NCBI GenBank assembly: GCA_903970475.1
Contig: CAJCIQ010000181.1
Span: forward strand, 1 to 36,609
From: Beijerinckiaceae bacterium
Lineage (GTDB): Bacteria > Bacteroidota > Bacteroidia > Chitinophagales > Chitinophagaceae
Reading direction: 5' to 3'
DNA length: 36,609 bases
In this document: piece after piece, positions 25,021 to 33,316 of the stretch
How the letters are laid out: each line of letters opens with the position of its first letter
How positions within the stretch are numbered: the stretch's first letter is position 1
The notes under the pieces: model-generated
Databases searched by the model: none
What the model was told of the DNA's origin: nothing
Seen by the model: the letters and a program-made list of their open reading frames with translations, nothing else
Translations under genes and position numbers: made by a program

Positions 25021-26919
25021 TTATATAGAATTTTCGGCCATCAGCGCCTTTGCCATTAGAATGTTCCAACTGCCGTCCCCTCTCTCAAATGCCCCATGAC
25101 CATGGGGTGTCGTGCGAAGGAGTCTCGGGTGCAATATGCCTTCTCTCACCAGGAAACCAATAGACTCCTTTATCTCCTGCTGTACTACAGGGCTGGACAT
25201 CCAGGTTTGTTGAGGTGGTTCATATCCTACCTTATCTCTCCTCCAGGCAATCTGGGAAGGCAACATTTCTTCAAAAGCCTTCCTCAGTAAGAACTTGCTC
25301 CATGGCCCATTCATCTTCATGGAACCAGGTAAGGAGAAAATAAAACTCACCAGCTCATGATCCAGAAAGGGTAATCTGATCTCCCTTGAATGGGCCATGG
25401 CATTTCTGTCAGCATACCTCAACAATTCAGGCAAGCCCATGGTACAAGTCTCAAAATAAAGTAAGGCGTCCAGGCTGGGTAATCCATTACCACGAAACAA
25501 ACCTGAATACAATGCTGTCTTTCCAAATGTATCATCATACCCCTTTTCAAAAAAAGGCTGGAAAGACTGGCGGGCAGCCATACGTTTGATCTTCAATTCC
25601 CTTGACAAGCTCGGAAAGTGAAATGACAATATTCTGAACAGATCTTTGATTAACCTCAAATTAACATGGTTATCTGTTTTCCTGGAAAGGTAATACCAGC
25701 CAGACTTTACCATATTTGCATAACCCGAATTCAAAGATTCCCATATCCATGGGAGATGATGATGCCCGTAGCCTCCCATGATTTCATCGGCGCCCTGCCC
25801 ATCCAGCAATACGGTTACCCCTTTTTGTTTTGCCGCCTTCATGACCTCAAACTGGGCCAGTACACTAGCGGACCCCAGCGGTTCTTCCTGATGGTAAAGT
25901 ACAGAGTTGATCTTGCTCAGGAGGTCTTCCCCATTGGGAAAAACATCATTGGATATTACAGGATAACGCTCCTTCATTAATGCCATGTACCTTCCTTCAT
26001 CCCTGGAAAATCCAGGAAAACGGGCTGAAAAGGTGTTGAACTTATTTTCATCCATCCGGGATGCTGCCAGGCTCAGGATGATACTGCTATCTAAGCCTCC
26101 TGAAAAACTGGAGCCTACAGATACATCGGACCGCAGTCGTCTGGTGACGGAGCGGGATAGGAGGTCTCTTAACTGCTGGCTGGCCTGACGCTCATCCAAG
26201 CCCACTTGTTTATCGCCCAGATTAAGATCCCAGTACCTGGCTTTTTCTATGGTCATGGAACCTAGCTGGAGTTTCAGGAAATGGGCAGGCTCCAGGGAGA
26301 AGATTTCTTCAAAAAATGTATCTCCCTTATGCATGGGGTCCTGGACCATCCCATAGGCCAGGTACCGATATAGCATCGTATGACTCACGGTCCTGGGTAT
26401 CCCAATACGCCAGATAGCCTTCATTTCCGAGCCAAAATAAAAGTAGTGCCCAGGCTCGTGGGTATAATAAAATGGTTTTTCCCCAAATCTGTCTCTGGCG
26501 CAAAACAAGGTCTGCTCCTGTCTATCATATAAGGCAAAGGCAAACATGCCATCCAATTCGGAAAGGCAACCTTCTTGTTTGAGGTGATACAAGGCAAGTA
26601 TCACCTCTGTATCTGTGCCTGTCTTAAAAGTATAACCCTGGTTTAGGAGCCTTTGTTTTAGTTCCAGGTAGTTATAGATTTCCCCATTGTAAACAAGCAC
26701 ATAGCGGTCCTCCAACCCATAAAACATGGGTTGAGCACCGCCAGGGCTAAGGTCTATCACAGAGAGCCTTCTATGACCCAAACCGACCCGGCCATCCTCG
26801 CTTATCCAAAAACCATCCCCATCTGGCCCCCGGTGAGCCAGCACATCCGTCATGAGCTGGAGTCTGGGCCTGCTGACCTGACTACCATCGGCACTGATCA
26901 GCCCAGCTATCCCGCACAT
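25021..26919 (-). CDS. asnB: Asparagine synthetase-like glutamine amidotransferase (AsnB family), copy 2
   Basis: The 632-aa protein has the class II glutaminase start MCGIAGLIS with Cys2, LAHRGPDGDGFW, LVYNGEIYNYLEL, and the ATP-loop SSFSGGLDSS followed later by LLDGQGADEIMGGYG. The architecture is complete, and the early motifs fit the common AsnB/exopolysaccharide-associated clade better than copy 1. It starts 3 bp after the Gfo/Idh/MocA oxidoreductase gene, in a run of aminouronate genes. The best guess is therefore conversion of a uronic acid carboxylate (GlcNAc3NAcA or GalNAcA) to its amide. Plain asparagine synthesis cannot be excluded. Confidence 0.9.
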   Translation of the reverse strand: MCGIAGLISADGSQVSRPRLQLMTDVLAHRGPDGDGFWISEDGRVGLGHRRLSVIDLSPGGAQPMFYGLEDRYVLVYNGEIYNYLELKQRLLNQGYTFKTGTDTEVILALYHLKQEGCLSELDGMFAFALYDRQEQTLFCARDRFGEKPFYYTHEPGHYFYFGSEMKAIWRIGIPRTVSHTMLYRYLAYGMVQDPMHKGDTFFEEIFSLEPAHFLKLQLGSMTIEKARYWDLNLGDKQVGLDERQASQQLRDLLSRSVTRRLRSDVSVGSSFSGGLDSSIILSLAASRMDENKFNTFSARFPGFSRDEGRYMALMKERYPVISNDVFPNGEDLLSKINSVLYHQEEPLGSASVLAQFEVMKAAKQKGVTVLLDGQGADEIMGGYGHHHLPWIWESLNSGYANMVKSGWYYLSRKTDNHVNLRLIKDLFRILSFHFPSLSRELKIKRMAARQSFQPFFEKGYDDTFGKTALYSGLFRGNGLPSLDALLYFETCTMGLPELLRYADRNAMAHSREIRLPFLDHELVSFIFSLPGSMKMNGPWSKFLLRKAFEEMLPSQIAWRRDKVGYEPPQQTWMSSPVVQQEIKESIGFLVREGILHPRLLRTTPHGHGAFERGDGSWNILMAKALMAENSI

Positions 26920-26922
26920 AAT

Positions 26923-27918
26923 TTATGATGGGGTTTGAACATATATGGATTCAATGATGCCTATGACCTGAGCGGTTTCCGTAGGATCGATCAATGGTGC
27001 GGCCTTACCCTTCAACACCTTAATGACATTATCCAGCAAGCGCCGGTGTCCCTCCTCTGGGTTCCAGTCCTGTAGGCAAACCGAAGGATGCGCCCCTTTA
27101 ACATGGCAATACGCCACCTGATCAAGATATTGTCCTTTGACTTTAATAGATCCGTTTTCAGCAATAATGCTGATAGCGCTTTCCATGTTCTTGTCCCAGA
27201 CGGCTGTGGTAAACTGAAAAGTCCCCATGCCTCCTGAGGCCAGCCGGAAGTGAACAGACCCCGTATCTGGAAAGGTTTTGTCCGTCCATTGTCTGGCCTG
27301 GATCATTTGGGTATCTGTAATTTCGAATGACCCGAACAACCAGTATACCAAGTCAATAAAATGCGAGAACTGCGTATATAAAACACCTCCATCCAAGGAC
27401 TGATCCCCATGCCATCCCCCGGATTGGTAATATCGTTCATCCCGGTTCCAAAAGCAATTGACCTGAACCAAAATGGGTTTACCCAATTGTCCGCCCTCTA
27501 TCATTTCCTTCAACCATTGGGCGCCGGGTGTCCACCGGTTTTGCAACACCGGAAAGACCCTCAATCCTTTACCGGCAGCTAAGTTCAAGAGGCCTTCCAT
27601 CTCTGAGCGATGCAAGGCAACCGGTTTTTCCACCAATACATGCTTGCCTGCCTCCAGGCAAGCCATGGCCTGTGGCACGTGAAGGCCATTGGGCGTAGCA
27701 ATGGTAACGACGTCTATTGACTTAGCTTCGGGGCAAGCCAATAAGGCTTCCAGACTTGAAAAAACGGGAATACCCGAAGGCGCTTCCTTAGGAATGGTGT
27801 CCGCAATGGCTATAAGTGAAGCCTCCGGATTTTCCTGGATCAGGCGGGCGTGCCTTTGACCTATCCGACCATATCCCAGAACGGCAAATCCAACTGCATT
27901 GGAGGGTAAGGCATTCAA
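26923..27918 (-). CDS. Gfo/Idh/MocA oxidoreductase, WlbA/WbpB-like
   Basis: The 331-aa protein has the N-terminal NAD site AVLGYGRIGQRHA, the GKHVLVEKPVALH segment with the family Glu-Lys-Pro, and a C-terminal domain containing CFWNRDERYY, LDGGVLYTQFSHFIDLVYWL (quoted in part) and a substrate-site His. This matches WlbA/WbpB, which oxidise C3 of UDP-GlcNAcA on the way to UDP-GlcNAc3NAcA. The frame has no early ATG; the TTG at 27918 is the most reasonable start, with the Rossmann strand beginning ten residues later. Neighbours are the WlbB-like acetyltransferase 36 bp upstream and AsnB 3 bp downstream. Good family fit; substrate inferred from the gene set. Confidence 0.87.
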   Translation of the reverse strand: MNALPSNAVGFAVLGYGRIGQRHARLIQENPEASLIAIADTIPKEAPSGIPVFSSLEALLACPEAKSIDVVTIATPNGLHVPQAMACLEAGKHVLVEKPVALHRSEMEGLLNLAAGKGLRVFPVLQNRWTPGAQWLKEMIEGGQLGKPILVQVNCFWNRDERYYQSGGWHGDQSLDGGVLYTQFSHFIDLVYWLFGSFEITDTQMIQARQWTDKTFPDTGSVHFRLASGGMGTFQFTTAVWDKNMESAISIIAENGSIKVKGQYLDQVAYCHVKGAHPSVCLQDWNPEEGHRRLLDNVIKVLKGKAAPLIDPTETAQVIGIIESIYVQTPS

Positions 27919-27954
27919 CAGCGTGGGTAGTTTAGGGTTAAGGGTTAATGATGT

Positions 27955-28536
27955 CTATTTGATGCGGGTCACCTGGTTGTTCTCTAGTTTATACTCCTGG
28001 TCACTTTCAGGGCATATGGCAAATCCATTCCAATCAAAGGCCAGGGTATGGCCAAATTCACTGACCCAACCCTTTTGAATGGCTGGATTGCCCATGACCA
28101 AGGCATAATCAGGCACTTTTTTAGTAACGACTGCCCCGGCACCAATAAAAGCAAACTTGCCAATATCATGCCCGCAAACTACGGTGGCATTGGCGCCTAT
28201 GGTTGCCCCTTTGCCCACATTGGTTCTGGTATACTGACCTTTCCGGTTAACCGCACTCCTGGGATGGAGCACATTGGTAAACACACAGGAAGGGCCTAAA
28301 AACACTTCATCTTCCAGGGTGACCCCTGTATAAATGGAGACGTTGTTTTGCACCTTCACCCGGTCTCCCAGTATTACATCGGTTGCAATCATTACGTTTT
28401 GTCCAATGGTGCAATCCTTTCCAATCCTGGCTCCGGCCATCACATGACAGAAATGCCAGATATTGGTTCCCTCTCCTATGCTACAACCTTCGTCTGCGAC
28501 AGAAGATTCGTGAATAAAGTATCCTTTTGGTTCCAT
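27955..28536 (-). CDS. Hexapeptide-repeat N-acetyltransferase, WlbB/WbpD-like
   Basis: The 193-aa left-handed beta-helix protein begins YFIHESSVADEGCSIGEGT and continues with NIWHFCHVMAGARIGKDC, VQNNVSIYTGVTLEDEVFLG and CVFTNVLHPRSAVNR. It ends with IGAGAVVTKKVPDYALVMGNPA and a Trp-rich tail, closely following WlbB/WbpD, which acetylate the 3-amino group of UDP-GlcNAc3NA. It lies 8 bp downstream of the dehydrogenase gene and 36 bp before the WlbA-like gene. Its homologue at 17905-18480 probably serves the 3-amino-3,6-dideoxyhexose branch, so the locus carries one acetyltransferase per branch. Confidence 0.9.
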   Translation of the reverse strand: MEPKGYFIHESSVADEGCSIGEGTNIWHFCHVMAGARIGKDCTIGQNVMIATDVILGDRVKVQNNVSIYTGVTLEDEVFLGPSCVFTNVLHPRSAVNRKGQYTRTNVGKGATIGANATVVCGHDIGKFAFIGAGAVVTKKVPDYALVMGNPAIQKGWVSEFGHTLAFDWNGFAICPESDQEYKLENNQVTRIK

Positions 28537-28544
28537 ATGGTAAT

Positions 28545-29852
28545 TTATAATCTGAGTGCGCCCCAGTCTTTGGGTAGCACAGACTTCACATCAAAAATAA
28601 CAACACCTTCCCTTCCCCATTTACGGATGTCCACCTTCAAAAACTCCTGGTGGGCTACCGCCAGAATGATGGCATCAAACCGGGCATTTTCTGCAATGGA
28701 ATCCGGCAATGCTTCGCTCATTCGGATTCCATACTCATGTTCTACATCCTCAAAAGATGCCCTGGGATCAAGAAGGGTTACCTGCACATGGTAGCTTTCC
28801 AATTCCCTGTAAATATCGATGACCCTGGTATTGCGCACATCCGGGCAATTCTCCTTAAAAGTAAAACCAAGAATCAAAACCCTGGAGCCATTTACTGGGA
28901 TATTGCTTCTGACCATTTGTTTGACGACCTGCTCTGCCACATAAGCGCCCATCCCGTCATTGAGTCTCCTTCCTGCCAATATAATCTCTGGATGATATCC
29001 TACTTCCTGTGCTTTTTGCGTCAGGTAATAGGGGTCCACGCCAATACAATGGCCACCCACCAGGCCAGGAGAAAAGCGCAGGAAATTCCATTTCGTGCCT
29101 GCCGCCTCCAAAACTTCCCTGGTGTCGATACCTATGAGGTTGAAAATCTTGGACAACTCGTTAACGAAAGCAATATTGATATCCCTTTGACTGTTTTCTA
29201 TGACCTTGGCCGCCTCTGCCACTCTGATACTGGAGGCCATGTAGGTGCCTGCTTCGATGACGGAAGCATATAATTCATTGATCTGCTTTGCCGCCTCAGG
29301 TGTTGATCCTGAGGTTACTTTGAGGATACGGCTTACCGTATGTTCCTTGTCCCCAGGGTTAATCCGTTCTGGTGAATAGCCAGCGGTAAAATCCTTGTTG
29401 AATACCAACCCTGAGGCTTTTTCCAATACCGGCACACATTCATCTTCCGTTACACCAGGATAAACGGTGGATTCATAAATCACCTTATCTCCTGGCTTTA
29501 ATACTTTACCTACCGTTTCGCTGGCTTTGTATAAGGGTGTAAGGTCAGGGCGGTTATACTTGTCCACCGGGGTGGGCACGGTAACGATGTATACACGTGC
29601 TTCTGCTATGTCTGCTAAAGAGGAGGTGATAAACAACCCCTCTTCAGAAGGCGCATCGGATAGAACGGATTGGAGGATCTCCTCCTCTACTTCCAGGGTC
29701 CTGTCATAACCCTTCCTCAATTCCGCTACCCTATCACTTTTAATGTCAAATCCTGTTACTTTATGTTTGCGCGAAAATGCCACAGCCAGGGGAAGGCCAA
29801 CATATCCTAAACCAATGATTGCTATTTGTTCAGCCATACTGTTGATAAACAT
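28545..29852 (-). CDS. UDP-N-acetylhexosamine 6-dehydrogenase, TviB/WbpO-like
   Basis: The 435-aa protein shows [17 protein letters not shown], the TviB/WbpO-type stretch [34 protein letters not shown], and the catalytic Cys in [12 protein letters not shown]. The C-terminal domain includes [18 protein letters not shown]. These enzymes oxidise UDP-GlcNAc or UDP-GalNAc twice with NAD to the uronic acid. The pattern fits the TviB/VipA group better than P. aeruginosa WbpA. Two ATG starts are possible, 29852 and 29837 (giving MAEQIAIIG); neither has a clear ribosome site. It is the first gene of the minus-strand locus, only 64-82 bp from the divergent ABC-F gene, so the main promoter of the locus should lie at or inside that gap. 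Confidence 0.92.
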   Translation of the reverse strand: MFINSMAEQIAIIGLGYVGLPLAVAFSRKHKVTGFDIKSDRVAELRKGYDRTLEVEEEILQSVLSDAPSEEGLFITSSLADIAEARVYIVTVPTPVDKYNRPDLTPLYKASETVGKVLKPGDKVIYESTVYPGVTEDECVPVLEKASGLVFNKDFTAGYSPERINPGDKEHTVSRILKVTSGSTPEAAKQINELYASVIEAGTYMASSIRVAEAAKVIENSQRDINIAFVNELSKIFNLIGIDTREVLEAAGTKWNFLRFSPGLVGGHCIGVDPYYLTQKAQEVGYHPEIILAGRRLNDGMGAYVAEQVVKQMVRSNIPVNGSRVLILGFTFKENCPDVRNTRVIDIYRELESYHVQVTLLDPRASFEDVEHEYGIRMSEALPDSIAENARFDAIILAVAHQEFLKVDIRKWGREGVVIFDVKSVLPKDWGALRL

Positions 29853-29922
29853 TAAAGAAGGGTAATATTACATATAAATTGAGCGCGGCGGATGAGTTGC
29901 GCGGAAAATTTAACCCATGGCG

Positions 29923-29930
29923 TACCTTTG
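29923..29930 (+). promoter_or_regulatory. -7 promoter box (TAnnTTTG) overlapping the start region of the ABC-F gene
   Basis: The sequence TACCTTTG matches the Bacteroidota -7 consensus exactly. A TTG at 29897-29899 is 23 bases upstream, at the long end of allowed -33 spacing. Transcription should begin about 5-8 bases after the box, that is around the ATG at 29935. This makes the upstream ATG at 29917 an unlikely start and points to a leaderless or nearly leaderless mRNA. Confidence 0.5.
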
Positions 29931-29934
29931 CGGG

Positions 29935-31869
29935 ATGCACTACGCCTCAGTTGAAAATATCAGTAAGTCTTTTGGTACCCGCACCTTGTTTGACCATATC
30001 TCTTTTCATATAGAAGAAGGGGATAAAATCGCTTTGATTGCCCGCAACGGCTCTGGCAAATCCACCCTGCTCAATATTATAGCAGGTTTGGACACCCCGG
30101 ATAACGGTACCGTATGGGTGCATAAAGACGTACAGGTAGTCATGCTTCCCCAGGAATCCGCTTATGACCCAGCTAAAAGCGTATGGGACAACCTGCTTAG
30201 CCTGGATCATCCAGTGATGAAAGCCGTCAAAGCCTACGAAGAATACCTGGAGGCGTTCTCTGAACAGGAAGGCGATGCCTCCGCAGAAGGTCCAACTGAC
30301 GAGGATTCTGAAAGGTTTAGTCAATTACTTCATGAGCTTGATCAATTGAATGCCTGGCATTTCGAAGCGACCGTCAAGCAAATCCTGAGCAAACTCAACC
30401 TTCATCATTTGCACGTCCCCATGCGTCAGCTATCCGGGGGACAAAAGAAAAGGGCGGCATTGGCTCAGGCCTTACTGGAGGCTCAATTGCATGGGCCACA
30501 GACCTTGCTGGTATTGGACGAGCCCACTAACCACCTGGACGTGACCATGATAGAGTGGCTACAGGAGTTCCTTTCCGCCTCCAGGGCAACGGTATTGCTG
30601 GTCACCCACGACCGGTACTTCCTGGATAACGTTTGCAACGAAATCTTAGAGTTAGACGCGCATACGGCCTACGTATACCATGGAGATTACGACTATTTCC
30701 TGGTGTCAAAAGCTGCCCGCCACGAGTCAGAAGTCGCTACGGGGGCCAAAAATCAAAACCTGTTCCGCAAAGAACTGGAATGGATGCGCAAGCAACCCAA
30801 AGCCCGGACAACCAAGTCCAGGTCCAGGGAAGATGCTTTTTTTGCCCTGGAGGAAAAGGTAAAACAGCGTTCGGACCAGACAGAAATGACCTTACAAGCA
30901 AAAATGACCCGCTTAGGCGGAAAGATCATAGAGCTTAAAAAGGTCTATAAATCCTATGGTAATCTGCCTATACTCAAAGGATTCGACTATACTTTTAAAA
31001 AGGGTGAGCGGATTGGGATCGTGGGGAAAAACGGTGTTGGCAAATCTACCTTCCTCCGCATGCTGTTGGGTGCTGAAGCACCAGATAGCGGAAAAATCAA
31101 CGCTGGCGAAACAGTGGTCTTTGGCCACTTTAGCCAGGATGGTCTGGAATGGAAGGAAGACATGCGGGTGATTGAATACGTTAAGACGATGGCTGAGTTC
31201 TTCCCCCTGGCCGATGGAACGAAAATAAGTGCGGGTAAGTTTCTGGAATTGTTTGCTTTTACGGCTGAACAACAATATACCTATCTGTCAAAACTAAGCG
31301 GTGGGGAACGCAGAAGGCTGCAATTGCTCACCCTGCTGTTCCGCAATCCGAACTTCCTGGTATTGGATGAGCCCACCAACGACCTGGATCTGCAAACATT
31401 GCGCATTTTAGAGGATTTTCTGATCGACTTCGGTGGCTGTTTGCTGATCGTATCCCACGATCGATACTTCATGGACCGGGTGGTGGACCACCTGTTTATT
31501 TTTGAAGGGGAAGGCAAAGTCCGTGATTTTCCTGGAAATTATACCCAATACAGGGAAGAATTGAAAAAGGAGGAATCTGGTCAGGCCAAATCTGCTGTCC
31601 CGGCGCCTATACTGGTGGAAACAAAACCACCAGAAGCCGTCACAGCCCCAAAGGCCAATAAACTCAGCTTTAAGGAGAAAAAAGAGTTTGAGCAACTGGA
31701 AAAGGAACTTCCAGACCTGGAAACAGAAAAACGCCAATTGGAGCAAAAGATGAACGTAGGCACGCTACCTTTTAATGAGTTACAGCAATACAGCAATCGG
31801 GTTCAGGAAATATTAGCCTTGCTCGAACAAAAAGAAATGCGTTGGTTGGAACTGAGTGAGCGGAAGTAA
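29935..31869 (+). CDS. ABC-F family ATPase, Uup-like
   Basis: The protein (644 aa from ATG 29935) has two ABC domains and no membrane segments. The first Walker A reads ARNGSGKST, with Ala in place of the usual first Gly, a variant I recall from Bacteroidota homologues; the second is GKNGVGKST. Signature motifs are LSGGQKKRAALAQ and LSGGERRRLQLL, and the Walker B stretches are LLVLDEPTNHLD and LVLDEPTNDLD. The C-terminal 90 residues form a charged coiled coil, as in Uup. ABC-F proteins act on ribosomes; Uup also binds DNA and affects repeat excision. The frame opens at ATG 29917, but the family N-terminus (MxYxSVENISKSFG) and the promoter box at 29923 favour 29935. Its stop lies one base from the stop of the convergent response regulator. 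Not part of the sugar locus. Confidence 0.92.
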   Translation: MHYASVENISKSFGTRTLFDHISFHIEEGDKIALIARNGSGKSTLLNIIAGLDTPDNGTVWVHKDVQVVMLPQESAYDPAKSVWDNLLSLDHPVMKAVKAYEEYLEAFSEQEGDASAEGPTDEDSERFSQLLHELDQLNAWHFEATVKQILSKLNLHHLHVPMRQLSGGQKKRAALAQALLEAQLHGPQTLLVLDEPTNHLDVTMIEWLQEFLSASRATVLLVTHDRYFLDNVCNEILELDAHTAYVYHGDYDYFLVSKAARHESEVATGAKNQNLFRKELEWMRKQPKARTTKSRSREDAFFALEEKVKQRSDQTEMTLQAKMTRLGGKIIELKKVYKSYGNLPILKGFDYTFKKGERIGIVGKNGVGKSTFLRMLLGAEAPDSGKINAGETVVFGHFSQDGLEWKEDMRVIEYVKTMAEFFPLADGTKISAGKFLELFAFTAEQQYTYLSKLSGGERRRLQLLTLLFRNPNFLVLDEPTNDLDLQTLRILEDFLIDFGGCLLIVSHDRYFMDRVVDHLFIFEGEGKVRDFPGNYTQYREELKKEESGQAKSAVPAPILVETKPPEAVTAPKANKLSFKEKKEFEQLEKELPDLETEKRQLEQKMNVGTLPFNELQQYSNRVQEILALLEQKEMRWLELSERK

Positions 31870-31870
31870 A

Positions 31871-32542
31871 TCACTGAAGCAACTCCTTTTCGCTGATCAG
31901 CTTGTTTTTAAGGGCATAAATCACAACCCCGGCTGTATTTTTCACACTCATCTTTTCCAGGATACGGGTACGGTATCCCTCAATGGTGCGCCTGCTCAGG
32001 AACAGGTTGTCTCCCATTTCCTGGGCGGTGAATTGTTTACAGATTAATTTGATGATTTCCAGTTCTCTTTCAGAAAACTCTACCACTTCTTTTTTCCGGT
32101 AGGGATTGAAATTGCTTTTGACAATCATGGAAGCCAGGGTAACCGAAGTGTCTCTGCAGTAATAGACCCTGTTTTCCATAACTGAGTGAATGGCATCCAG
32201 GATTTCCTGTTTATCTGCATTTTTGAGTAAGTAACCTTTGGCTCCTGCCTCCAGCATCTCCACAATCAGGTTCTCTTCAGAAAACATGGACAAGGCAACG
32301 ATATGTAAATCGGGATATGTTTTGATCAATTCTTTGGTTGCCTGTATCCCGTCCATCCTGGGCATTTTGATATCCATAAGGACCACGTCAGGACATCCAG
32401 CCTCTACGAGTGCCAATAATTCTACCCCATCCCCGGCTTGGCCGACCAGATTCATGTCCTTTTGCCGGGATAGCATCAGGGCCAGACCATCTCTGAATAT
32501 TTCATGGTCGTCGGCAATCAAGAGTTGAATAGGTTCGGTCAT
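31871..32542 (-). CDS. NarL/FixJ-family response regulator
   Basis: The 223-aa protein has a receiver domain with the acidic pair D11/D12, the phosphoacceptor D57 in VVLMDIKMPRMDG, the conserved Ser/Thr near ALSMFS and Lys in GYLLKNADK. A LuxR-type helix-turn-helix follows (FSERELEIIKLICKQFTAQEMGDNLFLSRRTIEGYR, in part, residues about 155-195). It is 11 bp downstream of a HisKA_3 histidine kinase, the expected partner. The regulon cannot be read from the sequence; control of the adjacent polysaccharide locus is possible but unsupported. Confidence 0.95.
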   Translation of the reverse strand: MTEPIQLLIADDHEIFRDGLALMLSRQKDMNLVGQAGDGVELLALVEAGCPDVVLMDIKMPRMDGIQATKELIKTYPDLHIVALSMFSEENLIVEMLEAGAKGYLLKNADKQEILDAIHSVMENRVYYCRDTSVTLASMIVKSNFNPYRKKEVVEFSERELEIIKLICKQFTAQEMGDNLFLSRRTIEGYRTRILEKMSVKNTAGVVIYALKNKLISEKELLQ

Positions 32543-32553
32543 AGAAGGCGCAT

Positions 32554-33291
32554 TTAAATAGGAATTTCAATGTAATATCTGGTTCCCTCCTGATTCTTAC
32601 TCTCTACACTCATGGTGCCTTGTAAGATTTCTATCCTACTCTCCAGGCTCCTTAGCCCCAAACCTCCTGAGCTGTCCCTTACTTTTTGGGCGTCGAAACC
32701 ATACCCATCATCTTTTGTCATGATCAGGAGCCGGTTGCTCTCATACGATATGCCTATATGAAGATGGCGGGCATGCGCATGTTTGATGGTATTGTGTACA
32801 ATTTCCTGAACCATCCGGAAAACGTGGATTTCTTTTTCCTTGGGGATGACGATATCCTTCCAGCAATGCAATTGAATATGCAATGGGGCCTTCCCATTCA
32901 AGTGACTGATAAATTCCCGGACAGCCTCGACCAATCCTTTTCTTTCCAATGAACTAGGTAGGAGGTTATAGGAAATCTCCCGCATACTGGATATGATTTC
33001 GTCAATATACCTGGCTGATTTTTCCAGCACTTCCTTTTCGAAGGCATTTTCCGTTTCCAGGCTGCCCATATTGAGCTTAACGGTACTCAATAAGGGTCCC
33101 AGGCTATCATGGAGGTCATTAGCCATTCTACGTCGTTCATTTTCCAGAATGGTTATTTCAGCCAATATTCGTTCCCGCTGAAGGCGTACATACCTCCTGT
33201 GGTAGCGTATGATGGAAATAACAAAAAAAAGGATGATCACCCCTACCAGGCAACCAATCAATAATGTAGTGTATAAAATCCTATCGCCCAT
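32554..33291 (-). CDS. Sensor histidine kinase, HisKA_3/NarX type
   Basis: The 245-aa kinase has one N-terminal membrane helix (about 8-29) and no periplasmic or cytoplasmic sensor domain. A HisKA_3 dimerisation helix follows, with the phospho-His H61 in RRMANDLHDSLGPLL, then a HATPase domain with N box EIVHNTIKHAHA, G1 DDGYGFD and G2 GGLGLRSLESR. Because it lacks an input domain, the signal may come through a partner. The multi-TM protein encoded 25 bp upstream is an obvious candidate. It is 11 bp upstream of the NarL-type regulator gene. Confidence 0.94.
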   Translation of the reverse strand: MGDRILYTTLLIGCLVGVIILFFVISIIRYHRRYVRLQRERILAEITILENERRRMANDLHDSLGPLLSTVKLNMGSLETENAFEKEVLEKSARYIDEIISSMREISYNLLPSSLERKGLVEAVREFISHLNGKAPLHIQLHCWKDIVIPKEKEIHVFRMVQEIVHNTIKHAHARHLHIGISYESNRLLIMTKDDGYGFDAQKVRDSSGGLGLRSLESRIEILQGTMSVESKNQEGTRYYIEIPI

Positions 33292-33316
33292 TTATCGTCC
33301 GTTTTGCACCCTCGGG

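Noticed and set aside
27931..27949. Telomere-like AGGGTTA repeats between the WlbA-like and WlbB-like genes
   Set aside because: Only two 7-bp units plus a partial one in a 36-bp gap; no further copies and no link to a chromosome end. Chance or minor slippage explains it.
1..29852. UpxY/NusG-type antiterminator or invertible promoter as seen in Bacteroides capsule loci
   Set aside because: No NusG-like gene and no inverted repeats flanking a promoter were found in the window; they could still lie outside it.
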